DNA of 64,000 nt from Cryptomeria japonica (lineage: Eukaryota; Streptophyta; Pinopsida; Cupressales; Cupressaceae): NCBI RefSeq assembly GCF_030272615.1, contig NC_081410.1, positions 111,094,433 through 111,158,432 on the forward strand. The letters are read 5' to 3'. Numbering within the stretch: position 1 is the first letter of the stretch; each line of letters begins with the position of its first letter. The notes beneath the pieces are model-generated. The model was not told the DNA's origin. It was given only the letters and a program-made list of their open reading frames with translations, and ran no database searches. The position numbers and the translations under genes were made by a program. Of the stretch, positions 24,295 through 35,165 are shown piece by piece.

Positions 24295-24850
24295 ATGGAA
24301 GCTAATTTCACCTTGGAGTCTTCCAAACTGATGCCGGCATTTTGTGGCCCTGTTCCGCCAAAGAAACTCGAGAGGATGTTTCTCACTAAAGACTCGTTGC
24401 TTATAAAAGCAAATCAGTTGGTTTTAGGTGAAGAGGTGGTTGTCATTGGTCATCGCTATAGATGCAGAGCGGACATCTATTCATTGCTCTTGGCATGGGG
24501 GTTAGAGCTGGGACACACAGTGGATGAGGTGCGAAAGGTGATGCAAAGACTAATCCCAGGGGAATATCTATTAAACGTAGAATCTTTGCTGGAGTGGGTG
24601 GTGTCGGGATGGGGATTTGATCTTGCAAAAGGTATCCTAAAGGCAAATGAGGAAATGAGCACCACTCGCGCATTCAGTTTCTTCGACGGTGTGAGGAAGT
24701 TAAACTACGGTTTAAGGATGATGCGCAGAGAGGGTGGGAAGGGCTTTCAATCTTTGTCTAGATCATGGACATAGAAGATGTGATCAGATAGGAGGGTGGA
24801 GAGAGAGCAGCAGAGACTATGAGCCCTATGAGGAGAATAACAAGGAGACT
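24295..24850 (+). pseudogene. unknown ORF downstream of RNase H, retroposon G copy
   Basis: It begins MEANFTLESSKLMPAF at 24295 and stays open for 159 codons. It aligns over its whole length with the frame at 48634-49227 in retroposon H: shared features include the MEANF start, 'GP', 'MFL-x-x-D', 'H-x-YR', 'D-x-YSL', 'IP-x-x-Y-x-L', 'S-x-x-EW-x-V-x-G-x-GF-x-L-x-x-GI'. After about 24690 the similarity moves to another frame ('RFKDDAQRGWEGLSIFV' against 'HFREETQIGWEALKVFV' in H), so this copy has a frameshift. The tail is basic ('MRRITRRLSAEQAKQ'). I do not recognise the family and assign no function. Confidence 0.7.
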
Positions 24851-26075
24851 ATCCGCAGAACAAGCTAAACAGGTGGGAGATTATACAGATGATGGAGGGG
24901 ATGGCAAGGTTTTTTCTCTGAGCTGACAATGTGCAGCGAGCAAGAAAGCAAGAGGAAGAAGGAGGCGACAACATGTCGAAAGTGGAGACCCTTGCCATAA
25001 TTGGATGACTGGTGAATCAAGTGCCTTGGATGTAAGAGGCTTCAAGGAGGAACCATGAATAGATCACTACAGGCACAGTACCCATAGGTGCCAATTATCT
25101 CATTTTTTATCAGTTAATTTCATAGTTGAACTTTAATTTTCAATTTGAAACGCCTATTTTTAATAGGCAAGATGTAATAAGTTTTTTCGTACTCTTAAGT
25201 TTGGGGAGGGGATGGATGGGTGCTGGTTACTGGTTTTGAATTCCAATTTTTGGGAGGGTGATGATGGCAGTCATGTCTTGTTTTGGGAGAATTTTGATAG
25301 TTCATTATCTTTGAAGTTGTAATACTTTAAATTTAATTAAATAAAAATATATATTTTACAGATCAAAAAAAAATTAAATACGCCAACACAAAATAACACA
25401 ATTCACTCAATTTAAATCTTTTCAAATAACTGGAAGCACGCAAAATGAGAAAAGACCATACGACAACTCACAAAATGAAAATACCAAAGCACGATGTCTC
25501 GCATACCGGTCAAACGGGAATAGACAATCGACTAACGACACTCATATGAGTGTAACTGCAGGTCAATTTAGGGTCCAACAACTATCTCCTCCACTCCCAC
25601 CGAACAAATAAGGCACGCTCAGACCTGTGAAACCAGGTGGAGTCGATACCTCGTACCTACCCGATACTTGCACCTGCAATGTCTTGTATCAAAGGACCAC
25701 ACGTGCATATAGACAAATATATAAATAGACACGGCACACACATCGACGAAAGAGAATCGTGACATTCCTTGTCTCACCAGAGTGAGTGAAGGAAAATCAT
25801 CCCCTCGCATCCCATACACTTGCAAACACGAAACATGTAAATAACGCATCGCACATATAAAGTAAATGTGTCAGTCCATGTCAATAATCCATAAAAATCA
25901 CATTTAACATAAGTAAGGAAATGTTGCATAAAAGCATACACTACAAATCAAGTTAAAGCATGTAATAACATCGCATAAAGTCTGAATAAAATATAACAAT
26001 AATGTATCCACTAAATAGTCAACTGAAGTCAAACATGAGTCTAAAAAAAACGTCTGATCAAGAAGGGGAACTACA

Positions 26076-26280
26076 ATATATGTACATATATGTATATGTA
26101 TATGTATATATATATATATGTATATGTATATATATATATATGTATATATACATATATATTTATATCTATATATATGTACATATATGTACATGTACATATG
26201 TATATATATACATAAATATATATACATATATATATATACACATATATATACACATATATATGTATGTATGTATGTATGTA
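26076..26280. repeat. AT/GTAC simple-repeat array, right half
   Basis: Continuation of the array at 8565-9305 on the other side of element B, beginning with the ATATA target duplication. It ends in four to five TATG units at about 26262-26280. Confidence 0.93.
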
Positions 26281-26339
26281 AAAATATATATATTTTTGTT
26301 GTTTAAAATCATAAATTGAATAATACCTGCGTATTTTCT

Positions 26340-26575
26340 TTTTATCATGGGAGCCTCCCATGAAACTGTGGGAGGTAACTCCCACGGCCATGGGTGCTTC
26401 CCATGGACCGTGGGTTGTTACTCCCACAGCCATGGGGGCTACCCACAATTTGTCGGTTGTTACACCCACAGTTGTGGGTGCATCCCACGACTATGGGGAG
26501 TGAGCCACAGTCATCGGTGCTTCCCATGACTGTGGGGAATAACGCACAGTCGTGGGTATATCCCACAGCACCCAC
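26340..26575. repeat. 42-bp minisatellite with internal CCCAC/GTGGG palindromes
   Basis: About five degenerate units of 42 bp in the element A 5' LTR, each with paired CCCAC and GTGGG (for example 'cccacggccatgggtgcttc'). Each unit can fold back on itself. A shorter copy with about three units is at 43530-43675 in the 3' LTR. The open frames across it on both strands are repeat artefacts. Confidence 0.85.
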
Positions 26576-26679
26576 CCTGTTTGTTTTGCCAACATTTTTT
26601 TTGTAATTCGGTTTTGCTTTAAAAAATAACTTTGCTTCAATGTTGTTTTAGGAATTTTGGATAGTAACTTATTCCATGT

Positions 26680-26711
<32 letters not shown>

Positions 26712-27222
26712 TCTTTTATCCTTAAATTTTTTTACTGTATTATTATAATCTTTGGAATCATTATATTTATAGAGAGACATTTATGTGTATTCTCCAATTT
26801 CCTATGTATGATCTTAAAGATTAAAAATTTGTCATTGGGTCTAGATGCTTGATTAGAATATGAGACAAACTTATTAGAGGAAATCATGTCTTCATAAATG
26901 TAGAGACATTAAAATATTAGAACTTTAATTTAAAGAGTTATTTTTATAAATGTGTCTAATTGAGATTGTTGAGAAATTCGGAAATAATGTTAAGTTGTAA
27001 GTTTATAATCTTGAAGTGAATGGCTCAAAGAAAATCTTAATTCATTTTTACCCTCATTGATGGAGTAATGATGTTGTCATTTGATGATATTGTGTCAGCT
27101 TGATGTTTTGGTTTAATCCCTCTATTTTTGGCAATCTGAGACCAAAATCTTGTTTCTAGAATTGTTGTTCTTGTGGATGTTATTTTCAGTTCAATAATTC
27201 TATGTTTAGTTCAAGAGGCCTT

Positions 27223-27238
27223 GGGGGGGGGGGGGGGG
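27223..27238 (+). repeat. run of 16 G
   Basis: Uninterrupted G run in the element A 5' LTR. The matching place in the 3' LTR (about 46318) has only GGGAGGG. Confidence 0.9.
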
Positions 27239-28526
27239 CGGAAGGAGAAGTCTCTTTCTTTGATTTAAGTTCCTATCTGAATATATTTTTGGAAGCTAGA
27301 TGATGATTCCTAGCCTACTCTAAATCCTCGTTGTGCTTTACTTTATTCTAGCAAGAGGGTCATGCCTTCCTATGGTATTTTGGTGCATTCCTTCTTGTGA
27401 TATCCTGGTTGACTTTGTCTTTCCTTCCTAGGTGCTTTCATGGGAGATTGGCTTTCATTGGGGGTCGGGACCCAAAGTGGTCGTCAGGGTAACTCAATGA
27501 AAGTTTGTAAACAAGTGATAACATAACATAATGAATTAGGGATGGGTAGCTAGTTCACATTAAATAAGATAATTTTTTGGATGCCTCTCTTACACCTGAA
27601 TGCTCATTCAGGTCCGGGGTAAGTTGAGAAGGCTTGGAATGGCATCCACCAATCTTGTCTCCATGAAAGGTTAGTGTGGTCCACTAGAGTTGTATGGGGG
27701 TCGGGGGTCGGGATAGGTTACCATTGTAACCCAAGATGGGGGCAAGGACCTAGAGAAGATCTACTAGGGTAACTCATGACAACCTAGTGATGAAACTCTT
27801 CCCAGTTGCATTCCTAGTGGTTACTTGGTTGATTCTCTGTGATTGCTTGGGCCTCTGGTATATTGATTATTGTTATTGTGAGCTTTTTATTCCATCTTGT
27901 GATTTCCTTGTATTTGTGATCTTGTGAATTCTTGATCTTGTATGTGATTTATTGTGAGCATAATAATGTGAGCCTTGAATTGTTTTCATTTCACTTGTAC
28001 CTTCTTCTTGTCTTGGGTCTGACTGATACGTCCTAGCATAGGGGGTGGACCTGATGGTACCACATGGTTGGGTGGAGTTCTATTCACACCCATTGGGTTT
28101 TGGTACGTCGCATCATGATCGATGTGGTTCGTGAGAAGACTGAAATTCTACCTTGTATTCCAGGTTTCGAGCACTTGACATTATTTTACTTTGAATAATT
28201 GTATCCTCAGGGATACCTTGTAATGTAACTATGATCATATGTATATTCATGGCTTTATAAATTGAACAATGTACCTTGAGAAGGAAAATGTATTAATCTT
28301 TTGACAGAGATTCTCATTTATTCACTTATGTTGGTTATGATTTTTGAGTTATTTCGTTATGGGGCCTTGAGAACATTTGGATGGTTATATGTTTGTTATA
28401 TCTTATCTTGTATCATCTTGTAGCATTGTAAATGTTAGATTCATTTCTTCTTTCCAAAAAAAATATTCACCTTTTTTTGGTTTGTTTTGTTTTGTCATCT
28501 GGGCCTCATAGCAGGGGCGTTACACT

Positions 28527-28540
28527 TGGTATCAGAGCCC
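28527..28540 (+). other. primer binding site of element A
   Basis: TGGTATCAGAGCCC lies two bases after the 5' LTR end at 28524 and is complementary to initiator tRNA-Met. Confidence 0.92.
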
Positions 28541-28660
28541 ATGTTCAAACACTGGGTTCTTTGGGTGTTCTTGGGTTCGTTCGTTGTTTGTTTGTTTTTG
28601 TGAGTGAGTATTTTTTTTTCGTTATCCTGTTTCAATCGCGTTATTATGTTGTCTAGTAGG

Positions 28661-30070
28661 ATGTCGAGAGCTCAAGATAGGGGATATGGCAGAGAGGTAG
28701 TAGTTGATAATACCCCCTCTCAAAGTTCCCACAGGGATTCTGGGAATCGGGAATGTGAGCAGTCTGCGTCATAAGGAAATCAGTTGCAAGTATTACTAGA
28801 GCAGCTTCTTGATTGTTTGGGTCCCCGCCAAGATAATGGGGCTCGTGAAAGGTCACCAGTGAGGTCGATTAATGATATGACAGAACAGGAGGTTGCATTC
28901 ATGAAAGACTTGATGAGAACTCAACCTCCTAAATTTCATGGTACCAGAACTGGGTCGGAGGCTGAAAACTGGCTAATCGAATTAGATCGGTGCTTTGCTA
29001 TGCATCCCTTCAACACTAATACTAAGGCTAGATGTGCAATCATGCATCTGAAGGGTTTTGCATCCACCTGGTGGTAGTTGGAAGAGTAGAAGCTTCTTCT
29101 AGACATCAATACCATCTCTTGGGAGTTGTTTGTGGAACGTTTCCGGACAAGGTTCCTTTTTTATCATTGAAGGCAGTGCAGAGCAGATGAGTTCCATGAC
29201 TTGGGCCAGTTGTCCCTGTCAATAGAACAGTATGAGTGTTATTTTTACGAGCTCAAGAGATATGCGGGTATTGGAAATGATGAGACCATGTTAGTACAAC
29301 ATTTCATCAGAGGTCTCAATGATCATATCAGTGGAGATGTGCAGGTTTTTGAACCTAAGACCATGGAGGTTGTTGTTGAGAAATCTCATTTGGTTTAGGA
29401 GAAATTGGCTAGGGCACTTGGGGCCACATCGAAGTGAAGAATAGTAGTACACCCACTGGTGGTCAGGGTTCTAAAGGGGAATCATCTTGTGGACAATAAT
29501 AGCATTAGTCAAAGTGCAAGAACTTTGATCAGCTGCAGGGTGAGGGTTCTCAGCCTGGAAGGAATAGGAATTGGGAGAGGAACAAGCGTGATCGCAATGA
29601 ATAGCCCTCGCACAACACTCAATTAGTAGTTAGTTGGGGTGGTCATCAGTAGTCGAGTGCACCCTCTAGTAGTAGTGGTTTCATTCATAGTACAGAATGT
29701 TTTTCATGTGGTCAGCAGGGACACATTGCTAGGTATTGCCCTCACAAGGGTACTCAGGGATCTAGTCGTAGGCCAGCTACTTCAGAGCCTATAGTTGGAG
29801 ATGTAGGAAGGAGATCCAAGATGCATGCAGTAGTGGAAAACTACCAAGAGGAACTTCATGATACAGTGATAGAGACATCAGGTCACGATTGATCAACAGC
29901 TTCTCGAGAGCGTGGACGTTTGGGAGCACAAGCTTAGGGTTCTTAGAGATAGAGGTTTTGGAGTGGTCAGAACTGGATTCAGTAGGATCCTTTAGTTGAG
30001 TCTTCTATTTGCGAGAATTCTATCCTTTCCTCTTCACAGGATTCTAGGAGTAAGCCTAATTCTGGGGGGG
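28661..30070 (+). pseudogene. Element A gag with knuckle, fused to the last bit of pol by deletion
   Basis: The start codon at 28661 opens 'MSRAQDRGYGREVVVDN'. The Retrotrans_gag core follows with 'MKDLMRTQPPKFHGTRTGSE', 'LIELDRCFAMHPFNTN' and 'GNDETMLVQHFIRGLNDHI', all close to element B gag. A CCHC knuckle 'CFSCGQQGHIARYC' is at about 29701-29742 and keeps all four ligands. Soon after, the text jumps to the pol tail ('SSSQDSRSKPNSGGD'), so protease, RT, RNase H and integrase are gone. In-frame stops replace Trp residues that are intact in element B. It is not functional. Confidence 0.88.
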
Positions 30071-30071
30071 A
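30062..30071 (+). other. polypurine tract of element A
   Basis: CTGGGGGGGA lies directly before the TGTAGC start of the 3' LTR. Confidence 0.82.
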
Positions 30072-33000
30072 TGTAGCGCCCCCTCTCTTTTGGCTTGTCA
30101 GACTTTATATTTATGAGTTTTTTGTGTGTGGTTTTGGCCTCTTTGGTGTTGGTCGATTTTGGTTTTGATGTGATGCTTGACTATGTTTCCTGGATTTCTA
30201 TGTGACTTCAATACTTCACGTTATATGGATTGTTAGAATAATGATGTTTTCTTAATGGTGATTATGTGATGTTATATGATGTATCTATGCTCTAAGAATT
30301 AGATGATTATTGAGAGGGATTTTTTATGTTATGTTAGAATTTGACCTTGATGCTCATAGATGATTATATGTTTTGATCTTACTTTGGATATTATCTCTGA
30401 TGTGTTTGGGGTGAAGGGGAAAAGCACCGCACTACTCTTTATGGGCAAGCTACATCGCTTCCATTCCCTTTTCACGATGTGATGTTATATGGTTTATATG
30501 CACATGTTTGGCAGTTTTCTTATGCAACTGCGGGTACCGAGCATAAACTACACCTAAATCTTTAGGTCTGAGCGTGTTCTTCAACCCAATGGTAAAGTGG
30601 TAACTGGAGATATCAGTCAGACCTTAGACATTACCCCTTCGTCAGGTAACCTTGAGGTTGTGGTTAGACCTGTGTTGTCAATTTTAGCCTTGTGTTGTGT
30701 TATAGATCGTAGTGGTTCTCTCTAAGTTAGTTAGTGTAAAATTAATCTTGCAATTAAATTGCATTTTAATACTTTTGATTATTCACTTAAGTTAATAAAA
30801 TAAAAATAGTACAAGAGTAAATTAAATTAATTAGTTCCGCAAAGAATTAGCTCTATATTAAATAGCACTTTATATCTTTGATCATTTATTTTAATGTGTA
30901 TAGTGCATGTTCTAAATTAAATTAATTAATTAAACTGGTAATTGTACTCATGTAATACCTGCCAAAATACCCTAGAGAAATACAACTAATCTAACTACAA
31001 ATAGAGATAAAAAAATTAAAGCTTATTTACTAAACAACACATACATTTATAACATCCATCTAATGCATATCAAATACATCATCTACTAAATGCATCGTTG
31101 CAAATTACATATTTTGCTAATTACAACAAAGCATAGTACATCATAACACAACTACGTAAGAGGAATAACATATCATATGATTATTTTCCCCTAGGGTATC
31201 TCAACGTCACTACTTTTAAGAGTAACATTCTATAGACTAAGTTCATTTTAGAGCACCAATTGAAACGTTCCTAATCCCCATCATTACACATCCATTCTAT
31301 TCATCATGAATCTAAACACATATCCCTTCATAAAATAGTACTAGATCATAATCTAAGATTCATAATGCCTAACAATAGGATTACTAACATACACAAGTAC
31401 ATGAAGTATAACATCAACGCTTAACTATTCTAAGTGTGTGATGCCACCTAAGATACCTATATCATTTCCATCTAATCCATACATAATAGCATCTCTTAGC
31501 ACATACCATATGAAATGTCAACAACACACTTTTACAATTTCCATTCTACTTCAATCTCTAAGATCATTTATAAAACTAACAATTCTTCTCATTCACATTC
31601 TTACAAGAATAATCTAACTTGCAATGAAATCACATATCCAGCTCTATAAGTGGAACTAGATTATTTCTTAAAGATACATATCATCATATCAAGATTACTA
31701 ATGGCGTGCTCATACACAATTCATAACAGCAAGTAATAACCCCTCTTAACACATAAATAATCTAACTAAAACCCATTCCTAATGAATACTTCCACAATAT
31801 AGATCACATGGCATAACATTATTTTAATACATTCCAAGGTCATAATCTTTCAACATCATATTACAAAATATTACGAATCACAAGAGCACATATTTTGTAT
31901 CCACATTTAGCAAATCAACATGATACAATATTAATCCTAATGGATGGAAATCAGCTCCACAACTCAAACACGTTATAGAGAATCATTGAATCCATACAAA
32001 TCTACAACTACTCATTCATTTGCATATCCCAAGAGTAACTAACACCAAGGATTAACATCCTTCAAATCAAGGCATACATGATCATTATTATATTCACTAC
32101 CATCCACAAGATATACACAATCATAAAATTTGTACTAGCTGGAAATTACATTCATCATGAATATCCATTTACAATAATCTTATCTTATATATCTCATTTC
32201 TAAATAAATCTTCTACAAGTCTCATTACACATATTCCAAGATATTGGTTACATGGCTTCCTTCACATTTATATCCTTTTGAGTTACATACTGCATGATAA
32301 CAATCATAATTACATAGATTGTGTTCCAATATACATTCACATGAAGAGATAATAGAAATCCAAGTCCACGCATGCAGCATCCAATAAAGAACATCCCAAT
32401 GGAAGAAGGCATCAAACCACCCGACCATGTGGAACCAAATAGGAACCACCCCCCGTGCTAGGAGATGACATGGGGTTCCAACACTCACTCAAAACCTAGG
32501 TTGGCACCTAATGGCCATGGGACTCATCATAGCACATAATGAACTCAGCATAACAATAATCACATGTCAACACAAGGCTAAAATCAACAATAAACTCTTC
32601 CAGAGGCGTACAATAAATCATGGCATATGGACATGGTCACGTGTAGGAATGGAGTGTCATCACACGTTGTCTTCATATAGAAGGGAATATGGCCATCCTT
32701 ACTAGTCATGCATCCTACGTGCTAGCCTCACAAAGAAGGTAAATATGCACCCATAGTAGACATGTATGCTATCCTCACAAAGAAGAGCAATCCATACTCC
32801 TAATAGTCATACAAGCTACCCTCACAAAAGAAGGGTGAAAACAATCCCTTAACATACATGTGGAGCCATCTCAACCTATGTGAGTACAAGGGAGATTGAC
32901 TTGCCATCTCATATGGCCCAACCAAATAGAATTATCTTATTAGGTGAAACCCAAACCCAATCATTTATTAAATGTTATCACTGAATTACAAAGAGGAAAA

Positions 33001-35165
33001 CTCCCATTGTGCCCTGGTCGTCTAGGTGCCAAGTAACCTAACTCATGTGACCCCAATCATCACAAGGAAGCCCACTCCTTGTAATCATATGCTAAGCCAT
33101 AGGGTAACACATAAAATGGCATCACAACACATGAAAGAATGTTTACAAGAAGGCTTCAAGAACGCATAACATCACTGAGCACATACTGCACATAGAGCAT
33201 ACATATGATCCATTACAAGCATAAGGCCTTCACAAATGCCTCATAGGCATAGTACAAAAGAAAGAACATGAAAAATAAGTGCATCATAAACTACTTCAAA
33301 TTCTCAACAGAGAGGTACAAAACATCCCACTGGAGTCATAGAAACAAACCTCAAACAGCAAGGCAAGAACCTCTTGCTGGAGCGAACTTTTGCATAAGGA
33401 AACTCCTCAATGGTAGGGCATGATCCCAATTACCAAAGCAAAAAATGCATCATGAAACATCATGGAACACCATGAACCAATGAAAATTTCTCAACAAAGA
33501 CTTCACATGCCTCTGGGAACATCACACAATCCATACTAGGACTTTACAACACTAAAATTGACCTTCATGGGCCTTTCAAAGTAGTTTAGCTCTCTTGGTA
33601 TGCACATTGGCATTCTTGGTTTGTAGGGTGGCATTTCTGGGACATTTCCTAGTGTTTTTGGTCCATTGGTCAGTGTTTTGGGTACATAGGTCAGCTTTCT
33701 CATTTTGTGGCTTAACTCTCATGATCAGTTTGTCAGCTCTCTAGGTCTGAACAATGGTGTTTCTGGTATGCATAGCAGTGTTCCTGGTAGATAGGGTGGC
33801 ATTCCTGGTTAGTATGGTGGCATTTCTAGTTGATTTGGTGGTATTTCTAGTAAAGTATGCAGCATCTCAAGTTTGAAGGATCTAAAAGGTAAAGTAACTA
33901 CCCTGATTGACTTAGGAGACAAAAACAACCTCAAGGACATGACTAGGAGGTAGGATGAGCATTAGAAATGGTATACACATGGTTTATGCATCAAATGAAA
34001 CTCACAAGAATGATTTTTCAACTCAATGGATGAGCAGCTTAGCCAAAACTGCATTTTGGGAGTCTAGGTGCATGGGAGATAACTCTAACTCTACATAGGC
34101 CAAATGGAGTTAACAAATGCAACTCCAAACACCCAAACACACTTGCAACATGATTAAAATAGACTAAAATATGGCATAGACAGACACATGGAGCTTCATG
34201 AGCTCTTACATAGTCACATAAGCACTCAAGACATAGAAAAACAACCCCTATTACAACCAGGAGTTCACAAGGAGTACAACACCCAAATAAACATTCAATA
34301 ACAATAAGAACATTCTACAAACACATAGAAAAAGTAAATACATATATGCATTTATCCACCATTCACTTACACAGATAAAACAACTCAAGAATCTCACTCA
34401 AACATAAGGAGCAATCTGCAATTTCCCCATTTCATTCATTTAATTCTGAAGGATTTAAACTATAATTTCTTTCTTTTCTGCATCCATTCAACAATCATAA
34501 ATAAATTATTTTCACGGGAAGACACGAAGAAGACAAAATTTTAGAAAATCTAAAAATGGAGGAACTTCAACCTGGAGATCGCAAATCCAAGGATGAAAAC
34601 TAAAAAAGAGCTTCCAAAATCCAAGCTCCCAAAACCCAAGCTTCCAAAATACAAATGCAAACCAAGATCCAAGCCAAAATCTCAAATCTTCAATCAAAAA
34701 TCATGTCGACTGGTAACCCGACAACCATCCAGAAATTTCAAATAAATAGAAAATACACAGCAAACTATGCAAAAATCCCAACCAATCAAAATAATCCAAA
34801 AATCAATATTTCTTACCTATCTTGTATAGTTCCAAGGTAAGAATATTTTATTATATTTCTTATCTATTATTCCAAATTCACCCAATCAATTAGGAGGGTA
34901 GGTGAAATTAACTTTATTATATTTTTACACCTCCCATGCATAGTAAAAGCAAGATAATAATATTATTACTTTTTAAGAGTGTAGAAATAGAAATAGGCTT
35001 TATACTTTTATAATTATTAATTAATCAAAATCAACTTAACAACTATATCTAAAATAAATTAAAATAAATCAATCAACAATAAATAAAATCAAAAAGATAA
35101 AAATAATTAAATAAAACAATATATCAGAGGATAGGCGTTCTTTTGGTGGAGTCCAGCGATTTATA

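Larger units (their letters stand above)
23524..25370 (+). mobile_element. Retroposon G: 1.85-kb LINE-derived unit (RNase H + unknown ORF)
   Basis: Flanked by the 12-bp target duplication AAATTAAATACG (23512-23523 and 25371-25382) and ending in GATC plus an A tail, as expected of target-primed retroposition. The empty site is visible in the other LTR of element B near 12475. It starts inside pol, about 90 bp before the RNase H domain, at the same place as retroposon H (47744). It holds an RNase H remnant, then an unknown ORF, then about 540 bp of 3' untranslated sequence. It has no RT or endonuclease. Confidence 0.9.
9306..26075 (-). mobile_element. Element B: Ty3/gypsy chromovirus-like retrotransposon (Del/Tekay-like)
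   Basis: On the minus strand the order is 5' LTR, primer site, gag, protease, reverse transcriptase, RNase H, integrase with a chromodomain-like end, polypurine tract, 3' LTR. The LTRs begin TGTAGT and end with the GGGGCATT-type terminus. The target duplication ATATA lies at 9301-9305 and 26076-26080. The coding regions are broken throughout by stops and frameshifts. Two later insertions sit inside it: copia element D in gag and retroposon G in the 5' LTR. Gene order and the C-terminal integrase text support the chromovirus assignment; the exact clade is inferred. Confidence 0.93.
20625..26075 (-). repeat. Element B 5' LTR (split by retroposon G)
   Basis: Read on the minus strand it starts TGTAGTTCCCCTTC at 26075 and ends GGGGCATTAAA at 20625, where the 3' LTR has the normal CA end. 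Taking out retroposon G (23524-25370 plus one 12-bp duplication) leaves about 3.6 kb, matching the 3.9-kb 3' LTR. Confidence 0.93.
6739..28524 (+). repeat. Element A 5' LTR (split by element B)
   Basis: The LTR text runs 6739-9305 and resumes at 26076-28524. The matching stretch of the 3' LTR is 42375-43740 and onward, which is continuous across the corresponding site and so shows the empty target. It contains a TA run at 7618-7650, GT runs, a large AT/GTAC array, a 42-bp minisatellite and a 16-base G run. The two LTR copies have clearly diverged by eye, so the element is not young. Confidence 0.9.

Noticed and set aside
30951-35116. Possible complete retrotransposon interior within element C
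   Set aside because: No primer site, polypurine tract, gag or pol text is present, and the length without LINE F equals one LTR, so a solo LTR fits better.
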